A DNA stretch of 5,668 nucleotides. It comes from Lentisphaerota bacterium (GTDB lineage Bacteria > Verrucomicrobiota > Kiritimatiellia > JAAZAB01). The notes beneath the pieces are model-generated. The model did no database searches, was not told the origin of the DNA, and saw only the letters and a program-made list of their open reading frames with translations. A program made the translations under genes and the position numbers. The stretch spans positions 2,249 to 7,916 of the forward strand of contig JAIVGW010000403.1 in the NCBI GenBank assembly GCA_020201415.1, given 5' to 3'. Below, one piece after another: positions 1 to 5,668 of the stretch. How positions within the stretch are numbered: the stretch's first letter is position 1; each line of letters opens with the position of its first letter.

Positions 1-813
1 GACATCGACCCCCAGGCTAATGCCACCAGCGCCCTGGGCATTGAAAAACAACCCGGCGGCAGTATTTATCAGCCGCTGTTGGGTGAAGCAACATTGAGCG
101 AGAAGATCATCCCAACCAAGATCAAGCGGCTTGACCTGCTCCCCTCGGAAATGGATCTGGCCGGCGCGGAAGTGGACATCGCGAGATCAGAGCGCTATTT
201 ACATCGACTGAAGGAGGCCCTGCTGCCCTTGACGTCGATTGGAACTTACGATTACATTTTCATCGACTGCCCGCCCTCCCTGGGCATTCTGACCTGTAAT
301 GCGCTGACCGCGGCCCAGGCCCTGATTATTCCCGTGCAATGCGAGTATCTGGCGCTGGAAGGACTAAGCATGATTGCCAGGCTGGTACAGCAGTTGCGCG
401 ACGGCGGCGCCAATCCCGACCTCAAAATCGAGGGCATCGTCATGACCATGTATGATGGCCGTACCCGCCTGGCTGGCCAGGTGGCCGCGGAAGTGCGCAC
501 CCATTTCGGCGCCGATGTGTATGAAACGCTGATCCCGCGTAATGTCCGGCTCAGCGAAGCGCCCAGCTTCGGCGCTCCGGTGTGTATTTACGACCCGCGC
601 TCGCTCGGCGCCAAAGCCTACGGCGCTCTGGCAGGCGAATTCCTGCGCCGACGCCGACCGCCGGCGCCCGATCTGCCTGCCACCACGCCCGTTCCGGCTG
701 CTGACTCCATGCCGGCACAGGTATCGGCGGCGGATGCGCCCCCGGAGGACCAGCCCGCGCCGATCACGACGCCTGCGCCTGCGCCAGGCGCTGATGTTCC
801 TGAATCGCCTTGA
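1..813 (+). CDS. parA: ParA/Soj-family chromosome- or plasmid-partition ATPase, 5'-truncated by the window
   Basis: This is a P-loop ATPase of the ParA/MinD superfamily. Such proteins bind DNA non-specifically as ATP dimers and move ParB-bound origins or other cargo. The frame is open from base 1, giving 270 visible residues; the deviant Walker A motif (KGGVGKT) and true start lie upstream. Visible residues begin with DIDPQAN (switch I, Walker A' region). The Walker B segment YDYIFIDCPPSLG is at about residues 84-95, followed by the usual PVQCEYLALEGL and the SEAPSFGAPV block near 185-193. The ParA core ends at about residue 215 with a run of four Arg. A tail of about 50 residues rich in Pro and Ala follows, which short Soj proteins usually lack. 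Its last 50 bases overlap the 3' end of the convergent def gene. No parB follows on this strand, so whether it is the chromosomal Soj or an orphan ParA cannot be told here. Family assignment is firm; cellular role is inferred. Confidence 0.93.
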   Translation, partial: DIDPQANATSALGIEKQPGGSIYQPLLGEATLSEKIIPTKIKRLDLLPSEMDLAGAEVDIARSERYLHRLKEALLPLTSIGTYDYIFIDCPPSLGILTCNALTAAQALIIPVQCEYLALEGLSMIARLVQQLRDGGANPDLKIEGIVMTMYDGRTRLAGQVAAEVRTHFGADVYETLIPRNVRLSEAPSFGAPVCIYDPRSLGAKAYGALAGEFLRRRRPPAPDLPATTPVPAADSMPAQVSAADAPPEDQPAPITTPAPAPGADVPESP

Positions 814-1345
814 GCGTCCGACTGCGCATCCGCTTAAGGTCGGCCGCCAGGCTGATCTTTTTGATGGCCGACATCCGATCGATGAACAATACACCATCCA
901 GGTGATCCAGCTCGTGCTGAATCACCCGGGCCAGGAAGCCGCGGGCCGTCAAATGGCAGGACGTTCCATCCAGATCGTTATATGCGACCTCAATTTCCAT
1001 GGCGCGCGTCACCGGCGCCCATATTTCCGGGACACTGAGACATCCCTCCGTATCGGTCCGGCGGCCGGTTTTGCGCTTGATCACCGGATTGATGAAGATC
1101 ATCGGCAGGATCACATCCGGATTAAGACGCGGTCCGCCGGCGCTGTCCACATCAAGATTCACATCAAAATCCACCACGAACAGGCGGCGGCTGAGACCCG
1201 CCTGCGGCGCCGCCAGACCAACCCCATTGCGCCTGTGCATGGTCAACATCATTTCCGCGGTCAGGCTGCCCAGGGTTGCATCCGGGAAAACCACATCCGC
1301 CGCCCGCTGCCGCAGCACCGGGTCGCCATAGGTACAAACGTCCAT
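764..1345 (-). CDS. def: Peptide deformylase
   Basis: This metallo-hydrolase removes the N-formyl group from nascent proteins in the cytoplasm. It is 193 residues long, slightly above the usual 165-190. All three family motifs are intact: GVGLAAPQ at 41-48, EGCLS at 100-104 with metal ligand Cys102, and QHELDH at 143-148 with ligands His144 and His148 and catalytic Glu145. Compared with typical enzymes, an acidic, Gly-containing loop at about 60-80 lengthens the stretch before INPVI. The C-terminal helix is charged and ends in an Ala/Gln-rich tail. The ATG start is supported by a strong Shine-Dalgarno, GGGAGGAG, 4 bases upstream (core GGAGG 6 bases upstream). It is not next to fmt, a frequent partner, in this window. 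Its last 50 bases overlap the end of parA tail to tail, so the two transcripts must be partly complementary. A candidate promoter lies at 1431-1459. Confidence 0.97.
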   Translation of the reverse strand: MDVCTYGDPVLRQRAADVVFPDATLGSLTAEMMLTMHRRNGVGLAAPQAGLSRRLFVVDFDVNLDVDSAGGPRLNPDVILPMIFINPVIKRKTGRRTDTEGCLSVPEIWAPVTRAMEIEVAYNDLDGTSCHLTARGFLARVIQHELDHLDGVLFIDRMSAIKKISLAADLKRMRSRTLKAIQEHQRLAQAQAS

Positions 1346-1357
1346 CGCACTCCTCCC

Positions 1358-1386
1358 ATGCGCCGCGCGGCATCAATGCGCCGCGC
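1358..1386. repeat. Short 18-bp-period direct repeat in the def leader
   Basis: ATGCGCCGCGC occurs twice, at 1358-1368 and 1376-1386, an 18-bp period, directly upstream of the def Shine-Dalgarno. It is seen directly. It could be a small tandem duplication, or chance in GC-rich sequence. No function is assigned. Confidence 0.5.
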
Positions 1387-1430
1387 CGCTGTGCCGGGCC
1401 GACATTTCTCGTCCCGTTTCCATATGGTTA

Positions 1431-1459
1431 ATGCTAGCAAGTCCCTACGTATGCGACAA
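1431..1459 (-). promoter_or_regulatory. Candidate sigma70-type promoter of def
   Basis: On the minus strand TTGTCG (1459-1454) and TAGCAT (1436-1431) are separated by 17 bases, each matching 4 of 6 consensus positions. The -10 is preceded by TGC, which gives the extended -10 pattern TGnTAnnnT. Transcription would start near 1424, at an 8-bp palindrome CCATATGG (1420-1427), leaving a leader of about 80 bases before def. It is inferred from sequence pattern only. Confidence 0.4.
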
Positions 1460-1515
1460 GCGCTATTCGGATGTCACTGTTTTACAGATTCAATCCCGGC
1501 GTGAATTGAACAGAT

Positions 1516-1535
1516 CTTCCTGGGCAAACAGGAAG
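1516..1535 (-). terminator. Hairpin just past mgtE, possible terminator
   Basis: A perfect 7-bp inverted repeat, CTTCCTG and CAGGAAG, encloses a 6-base loop, starting 20 bases after the mgtE stop codon. The following minus-strand bases (ATCTGTTC) are only moderately T-rich, so an efficient intrinsic terminator is uncertain. Position and symmetry support the call. It also separates mgtE from the def promoter candidate. Confidence 0.45.
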
Positions 1536-1554
1536 GCCGGCATTCTAGAACCCG

Positions 1555-2901
1555 TCAAAGCCCGAGCATAAACTTCACCGTGGCGAAGTAAATCGTCAGC
1601 CCGGTGATGTCCACAATTGTCGTCAGGGCCGGACTGGCCACGACGGCCGGATCGAATTTTAAACGCGCCGCCGCCATCGGCAAAGCCGAACCTATGATCG
1701 TGGCGGTAACCACCTGCAACCCCAGGGCCAGGGCCACGGCCAGACCGATCATACGCAGCGAAAAGCCGTCGGGAATGACGCTGCCCTGGCCGAAGAACAT
1801 CACCCGCGCATATGCCAGAACCCCCAGCAGCAGGCCCAGCATCAGCGCCACCCGGAGTTCCTTGCCCAGAATACGCAGGAAATCCCGCGGCAGCACTTCT
1901 TTCAAGGCCAGGGCGCGCACGACCAGGGTGGCCGACTGACTGCCGGTATTTCCGCCGGTATCCGCCAGCATCGGCATGAAGACCGCCAGGATGGCAAACT
2001 GCATCAACAGGCCCTCGAAACTCTGCACGATGAATCCGGAAACCAGGCCGAAGGCCGCCAGAATCACCAGGGATGTGCGCAGGTAGGCGCCGGCCTGGTG
2101 ACTCCCGGCAATGGCCATGATTTTCTCCATATCCTCTGTCTGTTCCTGGGTAATGATGTCCAAGGCATCATCATGAGTCAGAATCCCCACCAGAGCATCA
2201 GCATCATTAACTACAGGCAAAGCAATCAGGCCATATTTCTGAATTTTGCGCGCAGCATCCTCCTGATCATCGCCAACATGGGCGCGAATAACCTCCTGGT
2301 GCATGATGCCGCCCACCAGGGCATCCCGCCGGGCCAGGATCAAATCCTTTAGTGATACGAAGCCGACCATGCGGCGCTGCTCATCGATGACGTAAGCGTA
2401 GTAGATGGTTTCCTTGTCCGGAGCCACCTGCCGCAACTGCTCAATGGCCGCAAACGCGGTCAGCCCCGCCGAAAGCGTCGCGTAATCTGAAGTCATCACT
2501 GCGCCGACCGTGCCTTCTTCGTAGGCCGAGAGACGCCGGATATCTTCTCGTTCCACCTGGGCCAGGGCCGGCAGAATGGTCTCACGGCGTTCCTCCGGCA
2601 GACGCTTGACGAAGTCCGCCCGATCGTCCGGCGGCATGTGGGTCAAGAGTGCAGCCACACTGCCACGGTTGAGATTTTCCACCATCTCGGACTGGATTTC
2701 ATCATCGAGATGGCTGAAAATCTCGGAACGCAATGGTTGCGGCAATTGTTGCAGGATTTCCCAGGGCTTGTCTTCCGGCAGGGCGGAAAGCATTTCCGCT
2801 ACGACGCCCGGATGCGCGGACTGACAGAAAAGACGTATATCGTCGAAACGGCCGTCTTCCAGCAATTCCAACAATTCTGGTACTAACAGCGGATTTTTCA
2901 T
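1555..2901 (-). CDS. mgtE: MgtE-family magnesium transporter/channel
   Basis: MgtE is a homodimeric inner-membrane Mg2+ channel gated by its own cytosolic domains. This copy is 448 residues, matching the 450 of Thermus thermophilus MgtE. In order: a helical N domain (about 1-130) with the superhelical repeats typical of MgtE_N; a CBS pair (about 131-255), with TIYYAYVIDE and GLIALPVVND as core strands; a linking helix with TEDMEKIMAI; then five predicted membrane helices from about 272 to the end. The signature FMPMLADTGGNTGSQSAT is at about 308-325. Asp431 in TIVDITG corresponds to the selectivity-filter Asp432 of the Thermus protein. The CBS and N domains are acidic, as expected for Mg2+ sensing. 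The ATG is chosen because the N domain begins there and AAGG lies 6 bases upstream. The gene stands alone: 209 bases separate it from def, and the broken DUF4838 gene lies upstream. I see no recognisable M-box riboswitch in the leader. Confidence 0.96.
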   Translation of the reverse strand: MKNPLLVPELLELLEDGRFDDIRLFCQSAHPGVVAEMLSALPEDKPWEILQQLPQPLRSEIFSHLDDEIQSEMVENLNRGSVAALLTHMPPDDRADFVKRLPEERRETILPALAQVEREDIRRLSAYEEGTVGAVMTSDYATLSAGLTAFAAIEQLRQVAPDKETIYYAYVIDEQRRMVGFVSLKDLILARRDALVGGIMHQEVIRAHVGDDQEDAARKIQKYGLIALPVVNDADALVGILTHDDALDIITQEQTEDMEKIMAIAGSHQAGAYLRTSLVILAAFGLVSGFIVQSFEGLLMQFAILAVFMPMLADTGGNTGSQSATLVVRALALKEVLPRDFLRILGKELRVALMLGLLLGVLAYARVMFFGQGSVIPDGFSLRMIGLAVALALGLQVVTATIIGSALPMAAARLKFDPAVVASPALTTIVDITGLTIYFATVKFMLGL

Positions 2902-3202
2902 GGTTCACCTTCAGCCGGACCGGGCGGCGCCGGCGCACGAAGACGAACCGGAAGTGGTTAATCCAGCTTCCACCCCGACCTGTCCGCGCACCGCCAACCG
3001 CGAACACTTAAGTCGGGTTCCTCAAAATCAGTTGCGAATAATGTTTTCATTTTGTTGAATTTTATCAAACAGAAGGCCGTTGTCATCATAAAACCGCAAA
3101 CTGCTGCAACAAAATGCGCAGCATTGTGCAACTCCGGCTGATTTCCACAAACACAATGTACGCCACGGTCGCCGGCAGCATGACTTGGCCCGGCCGCCGC
3201 TA
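2902..3202. other. Intergenic region between the DUF4838 remnant and mgtE
   Basis: No convincing gene lies here; open frames on either strand lack family features or good start signals. The part nearest mgtE (2902-3000) is GC-rich and carries the mgtE Shine-Dalgarno (AAGG at 2911-2908). The part at 3025-3120 is AT-richer and holds a weak promoter candidate. An imperfect inverted repeat pairs TGCAACAAAATGC (3105-3117) with GCATTGTGCA (3121-3130), leaving bulges. It could form a small hairpin on either strand, without a U tract, and its role is unknown. Confidence 0.6.
3038..3068 (-). promoter_or_regulatory. Weak candidate promoter of mgtE
   Basis: On the minus strand TTGATA (3068-3063) and CATTAT (3043-3038) lie in the AT-rich part of the mgtE upstream region, with a 19-base spacer, longer than ideal. 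It would give a leader of about 130 bases. It is offered only as the best-looking candidate in the gap. Confidence 0.22.
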
Positions 3203-3520
3203 TCAGGAACCGGCGGGATAAAACATGTTAGGCGGCCCCGACCCGTCGGTTTTACCGAAAATATTCCGCCAGCGCATGGCGCCGGGATGATCTTTTTGCA
3301 GTTGCCGGATGGCATCCCAATTGGCCAGAACTTGCGATCGAGCATCCTCGTCCGGATTACTGCGGTCGTTGACACGCTCCATCAGGCGTCCGCACTCGGC
3401 AAACAGTCTGGTGAAATCCAAGCCGGCTTTAACAAAGTCAATCCGTTTACGGTAAACTTCCGGACCCGTGGCGGCCGCGCGAGCGGCTTTTTCCAGCAGC
3501 GCGGCGGGCTCGGCCAGGAT
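3203..3520 (-). pseudogene. Out-of-frame C-terminal remnant of the DUF4838 protein
   Basis: Immediately after the GIYVD motif of the upstream open frame, the frame shifted by one base reads about 105 protein-like residues to a TGA at 3203. It begins LAEPAALLEKAARAAA, continues VYRKRIDFVKAGLDFTRL and contains QVLANWDAIRQLQKDHP. This is the kind of helical C-terminal segment that ends full-length DUF4838 proteins (recognition from memory). It has no start codon or Shine-Dalgarno of its own near its beginning. In the current frame the ribosome would instead read 23 unrelated, Arg-rich residues and stop at 3447. The two frames overlap over 3447-3520. I infer a decayed 3' portion of the same gene, separated by a frameshift and probably by loss of internal sequence; an assembly or sequencing error is the alternative. 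Confidence 0.75.
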
Positions 3521-4970
3521 CCACGTAGATGCCTTTCAGGCCGTATTCCGCGGCAAACTTCATATCCTCGATCGTGCGTTGCAAAGGCACATCGGGAAAT
3601 CCGCGCTGGAATCCCACGGGGTTGCCCACGTTGGGACGCCAGAAATGCATTTTCGTCACCTGGCCCCAGCCGGCGTACTGTTCTTTTTTCGTTGTTCCCC
3701 GGATTGAGGAACCGTCCGGACCATCACCCCTCAGCAGAAAATTCGCCACATTGCCGATGATCACATTGTCGTCCGGCACGACTTCCACCGGCGCCGGACG
3801 CGTATGGCCATAGGCGTAGGTATAGACATACAGTTCCTTATCGGGAAAACGCTCTTTCAATAAACGCGCCAGGTGGTTGGCAAAGATCACGTAACGCTCG
3901 GTCAACGACACATACTCCTGCGCCAGCCCCTGCCAAATCAGACGACGTGGTTCGCCGTCAGGATGATCCCAGTCGCGGCAGTTGTCGCATATGCAATGAC
4001 CATGGTGGTAGCCGTCGCCCGGAGCGCCATTGAACGCGCGCAAATTCGGGTCTTCTTCCAATTGTACCGCAACGTCAGCCACCCATTGCTCCCAAACGGC
4101 CGGATTGGATACGCAGAGTTTCACGTTGCCGGGCTTCGTGCACAGATCCCGCTTGCCGCCAGGCTGCAGAGCGAAGTAGTCCGGATGCGTCTCATGGAAA
4201 CGCTCCCACCATTTGCCGAACCCGCCGCCGCCACCGGGATACGGCATGGAGTCCAACTGCAAGCGCTGGGCCCGCAGCCAGTAACCGCTGGGCGCGCCAC
4301 CGCTGTAAGGCTCGCGACGTTCCGTTCCGACACGATGCAAGGTGGAATAAGCGAACAATGAACCGCGAGACACGACCTGGGGATGATAGCGATAGACAAA
4401 TGGATCCAGGGCGATGGTCTTGTTTTCCGGCACATCCTCACCCAACTCACCAGGCCACAGCCAGCGCACACCGAGTTGATCATGCAGAAAAGTATATACC
4501 GCATTATGCGTGCCGTATTCCTGCTGCACGCCTTCAACATTGCTGAATTTGCCTTCCACCACCAGGTTTGCCGGATCCCAGATATCGCGGCCGGCGATCA
4601 CCAGATGGCTGGTGTTGGCCGCAATCAATATCTCCTCCGGGTGCTTGAAATCGAAATCAACGTCTGGAAATATTTTGTTCAGCACCGGCTGATACCCGAC
4701 CCAGATGGCGTGATCCGGCAGCGGATCCGGCAGACCTTCGATAATCTCCGGCCGGGCGCCGCTGGACTTCTCGATGTACTCGGCCAGTTCTTCGGCCGCC
4801 ATCCGCGTCAACGGCGGCATGTCCTGGTAAATCACGATCGGCGCGCGGCTGACTCCGTCCTCCACCAGCACCAGCTTTTCCGCAGCATGACTGGCCCCGG
4901 CGCTCAACAAACACAGCCCCAGACAACCGCGCAGCAACAAGACAGCTCGGATGCTTTTAACGGATTCCAT
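3447..4970 (-). CDS. Secreted DUF4838-family protein (glycoside-hydrolase-like), apparently truncated by frameshift
   Basis: The open frame gives 507 residues from the ATG at 4970. It starts with a Sec signal peptide: MESVKSIR, a hydrophobic core, then ASHA before AEKL, with cleavage near residue 29. The next 100 or so residues (RMAAEELAEYIEKSSGARP) resemble the N-terminal accessory domain found before alpha-glucuronidase and hexosaminidase barrels. The central part matches DUF4838: WLWPGELGEDVP at about 170-181, and a Cys cluster C-x-C-x-x-C (326, 328, 331) preceded by GAPGDGYHHGH. The last family-like residues are GIYVD (480-484). After them come 23 odd residues, many of them Arg, and a stop, while the expected C-terminal sequence continues one frame over (3203-3520). 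DUF4838 proteins are usually around 700 residues or more, so sequence also seems missing at the junction. The substrate is unknown; polysaccharide breakdown is inferred from the fold only. The upstream GTG at 4997 is a less likely start. Confidence 0.82.
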   Translation of the reverse strand: MESVKSIRAVLLLRGCLGLCLLSAGASHAAEKLVLVEDGVSRAPIVIYQDMPPLTRMAAEELAEYIEKSSGARPEIIEGLPDPLPDHAIWVGYQPVLNKIFPDVDFDFKHPEEILIAANTSHLVIAGRDIWDPANLVVEGKFSNVEGVQQEYGTHNAVYTFLHDQLGVRWLWPGELGEDVPENKTIALDPFVYRYHPQVVSRGSLFAYSTLHRVGTERREPYSGGAPSGYWLRAQRLQLDSMPYPGGGGGFGKWWERFHETHPDYFALQPGGKRDLCTKPGNVKLCVSNPAVWEQWVADVAVQLEEDPNLRAFNGAPGDGYHHGHCICDNCRDWDHPDGEPRRLIWQGLAQEYVSLTERYVIFANHLARLLKERFPDKELYVYTYAYGHTRPAPVEVVPDDNVIIGNVANFLLRGDGPDGSSIRGTTKKEQYAGWGQVTKMHFWRPNVGNPVGFQRGFPDVPLQRTIEDMKFAAEYGLKGIYVDPGRARRAAGKSRSRGRHGSGSLP

Positions 4971-4975
4971 CACAT

Positions 4976-4982
4976 TCCCCTT
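4976..4982 (-). promoter_or_regulatory. Shine-Dalgarno deciding the DUF4838 start
   Basis: On the minus strand AAGGGGA ends 6 bases before the ATG at 4970. This favours that ATG over the GTG nine codons upstream, and the signal peptide then begins at its natural N-region (MESVKSIR). Confidence 0.65.
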
Positions 4983-5001
4983 ATTATTGGCATTCACACA
5001 G

Positions 5002-5033
5002 CAGTGCCTGAACAGGCTTAAACAATGCCTGAA
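5002..5033. repeat. Two 11-bp direct repeats spaced 21 bp upstream of the DUF4838 gene
   Basis: CAGTGCCTGAA (5002-5012) and CAATGCCTGAA (5023-5033) differ at one base and are offset by 21 bp, two turns of B-DNA. The first is followed by CAGGC, giving GCCTG-AA-CAGGC at 5006-5017. They lie 32-63 bases ahead of the ATG at 4970, so they could be operator half-sites for a regulator of that gene. The repeats are seen directly; the role is inferred. Confidence 0.45.
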
Positions 5034-5053
5034 AATATTATCTGTTTTTCAGG
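5028..5053. promoter_or_regulatory. Perfect 8-bp inverted repeat, candidate operator
   Basis: CCTGAAAA (5028-5035) and TTTTCAGG (5046-5053) are exact inverse complements around a 10-base AT-rich centre. The left arm shares CCTGAA with the direct repeats at 5002-5033. The centre includes GATAAT on the minus strand, a possible -10 for the DUF4838 gene, although no good -35 is visible. The stem is too AT-rich for a convincing terminator, so an operator overlapping a promoter is the better guess. Confidence 0.35.
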
Positions 5054-5092
5054 ATAAATACCAGTTGTAAATATAATCCTGGGACAAACAGT

Positions 5093-5132
5093 GGTCACGT
5101 CTCGACAGACAAATAGGGGTCACGTCTCGACA
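5093..5132. repeat. Two exact 15-bp direct repeats with 25-bp period
   Basis: GGTCACGTCTCGACA occurs at 5093-5107 and again at 5118-5132 (minus strand TGTCGAGACGTGACC). Ten bases separate the copies. The pair lies on the transposase side of the DUF4838 promoter region and could belong to a mobile element end or to a dispersed repeat family. It is too short for a CRISPR array, with only two units. Confidence 0.6.
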
Positions 5133-5301
5133 TTCGATTGCGCTGAAAAACCCCTGTTTTCTTAAGATTATCACGCCACATAACCCTGCCTTTCTCAGGC
5201 TCGGCCGCCGCTTCACAAGCAATGGCGTAATCATCAAAACCGCGAATACTTTGTTTGGCCCGAACGGCCATTTCATGCCGGTTATGCGGCTGTTTTATCA
5301 T
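5095..5301 (-). CDS. Small hypothetical ORF, doubtful
   Basis: This 68-residue frame starts with MIKQPHNRHE and includes the compositionally protein-like stretch FDDYAIACEAA followed by a charged segment. It ends inside the 15-bp direct repeats, which encode MSRRDP and the final VET. I do not recognise the family. There is no Shine-Dalgarno ahead of the ATG at 5301, and it begins only 25 bases after the transposase stop. It could be a remnant of a gene cut by the insertion element, or chance. No cysteine cluster, membrane segment or signal peptide is visible. Confidence 0.22.
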   Translation of the reverse strand: MIKQPHNRHEMAVRAKQSIRGFDDYAIACEAAAEPEKGRVMWRDNLKKTGVFQRNRMSRRDPYLSVET

Positions 5302-5326
5302 ATTGCGAGATCATTCTTGTCGCTTT

Positions 5327-5668
5327 TCATGCGGCGATGGTTCCCGCTGCCTTTGAGCCCATACTGTCGGCAAGGTTTTGCTGTTCCCATGTCTTGCGAC
5401 GGCACCAGCGTTTAATGTTGCACGCCGCGCCGATCATCAAATTCTGCAAACGGGCTTTTGCCAGTCCCCGGTAGCGACAGCGTCGCATGCCATGCGCACG
5501 CACCAATTCGCTGATTGTGCCCTCAATGCCGTTGCGATGCTGCATGTCGGTTTGAAATGCTTCCTTTCTCTGTTCCAGTCGCCGGGCCTGAATGAGATCG
5601 TAATATTCACCGACCTGTAATGTGCGATGCCTCTGGCCTTTTCCCAGGCAACGTTTGCGTAGCGCACA
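5327..5668 (-). CDS. IS1182-like DDE transposase, C-terminal part only (runs off the window)
   Basis: The frame is open from the window edge to a TGA at 5327, showing 113 C-terminal residues. It begins with a Cys-x5-Cys piece (CALRKRC), then LEQRKEAF, and the segment RNGIEGTISELVRAHG. The Glu at visible residue 49 is the expected third acidic residue of the DDE triad. MRRCRYRGLAKARLQN follows, then a GAACNIKRW helix. This order is characteristic of the C-terminal part of IS1182-type (DDE_Tnp_1 group) transposases, which cut and paste their own element. The first two Asp residues and the N-terminal helix-turn-helix lie outside, so whether the gene is intact cannot be judged. The visible part has no stop or frameshift. 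The stop codon overlaps an ATG of a ten-codon frame that is not considered real. Family level is fairly sure; exact IS group is inferred. Confidence 0.88.
   Translation of the reverse strand, partial: CALRKRCLGKGQRHRTLQVGEYYDLIQARRLEQRKEAFQTDMQHRNGIEGTISELVRAHGMRRCRYRGLAKARLQNLMIGAACNIKRWCRRKTWEQQNLADSMGSKAAGTIAA

Larger units (their letters stand above)
5054..5326. other. Intergenic stretch between candidate operator and transposase end
   Basis: This gap probably contains the outer end of the IS element that the transposase belongs to, but I could not find a terminal inverted repeat because the other end is outside the window. It holds the 15-bp direct repeat pair at 5093-5132 and a doubtful small ORF at 5095-5301. 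No tRNA, ncRNA or clear terminator is visible. Confidence 0.5.

Noticed and set aside
364..897. Minus-strand open frame of 177 codons inside parA
   Set aside because: It is an Arg-rich shadow of the conserved ParA frame with no recognisable motif or ribosome site.
542..1504. Long plus-strand open frame of 320 codons opposite def
   Set aside because: It is antisense to a clear peptide deformylase and overlaps parA out of frame. Its composition is Arg/His-rich, as expected from GC-rich shadow frames, and no family motif is visible.
2902..3060. M-box magnesium riboswitch in the mgtE leader
   Set aside because: The leader is long enough, but I could not identify the conserved M-box core elements by eye. 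A covariance-model search would be needed to reopen this.
3185..3760. Plus-strand open frame of 191 codons opposite the DUF4838 gene
   Set aside because: It lies antisense to family-like sequence in both DUF4838 frames and has a low-complexity, shadow-like composition.
4383..5021. Plus-strand open frame of 212 codons opposite the DUF4838 N-terminal part
   Set aside because: It is antisense to the signal peptide and N-terminal domain. Its His/Gln-rich translation has no domain and no Shine-Dalgarno.
5072..5077. Perfect TATAAT on the plus strand
   Set aside because: There is no acceptable -35 at 16-18 bases upstream and no plus-strand gene downstream in the window.
5093..5132. CRISPR array
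   Set aside because: There are only two 15-bp units with a 10-base gap, far below CRISPR repeat and spacer sizes, and no cas genes.

Overview
The window reads as a GC-rich chromosomal segment of an environmental bacterium. It holds two housekeeping genes (peptide deformylase and an MgtE-type Mg2+ transporter), the 3' part of a ParA ATPase gene, one secreted DUF4838 protein gene that appears broken, and the 3' end of an IS1182-like transposase gene. From memory, DUF4838 proteins are common in Planctomycetes, Verrucomicrobia and Lentisphaerae. That, with the GC-rich sequence, makes a PVC-group or similar uncultured organism plausible, but no feature here fixes the phylum.

Layout. Bases 1-813 (+): parA/soj-like gene entering from outside the window, without its Walker A start, ending in a Pro/Ala-rich tail. 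Bases 764-1345 (-): def, complete, convergent with parA and overlapping it by 50 bases. Bases 1346-1554: def leader with a strong Shine-Dalgarno, a candidate extended -10 promoter, and a hairpin just past the end of mgtE. Bases 1555-2901 (-): mgtE, complete, with N domain, CBS pair and five-helix membrane domain. Bases 2902-3202: intergenic, with a weak promoter candidate. Bases 3203-4970 (-): DUF4838 gene in two pieces, a 507-residue open frame with a signal peptide (3447-4970) and an out-of-frame C-terminal remnant (3203-3520). Bases 4971-5326: AT-richer intergenic stretch with spaced repeats, an inverted repeat, a 15-bp direct repeat pair and a doubtful small ORF. Bases 5327-5668 (-): C-terminal 113 residues of a DDE transposase.

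Everything except parA lies on the minus strand, but the spacings (209, about 300 and about 355 bases) argue for separate transcription units rather than one operon. No pathway links the genes. The core genes sit beside a region being eroded, where a transposase end, short repeats and a gene with an apparent internal deletion and frameshift lie together. I do not see a new multi-gene system. The observations most worth following are the DUF4838 junction, the 21-bp-spaced repeats in front of that gene, and the paired GTCGAGACGTGACC-type repeats beside the transposase.
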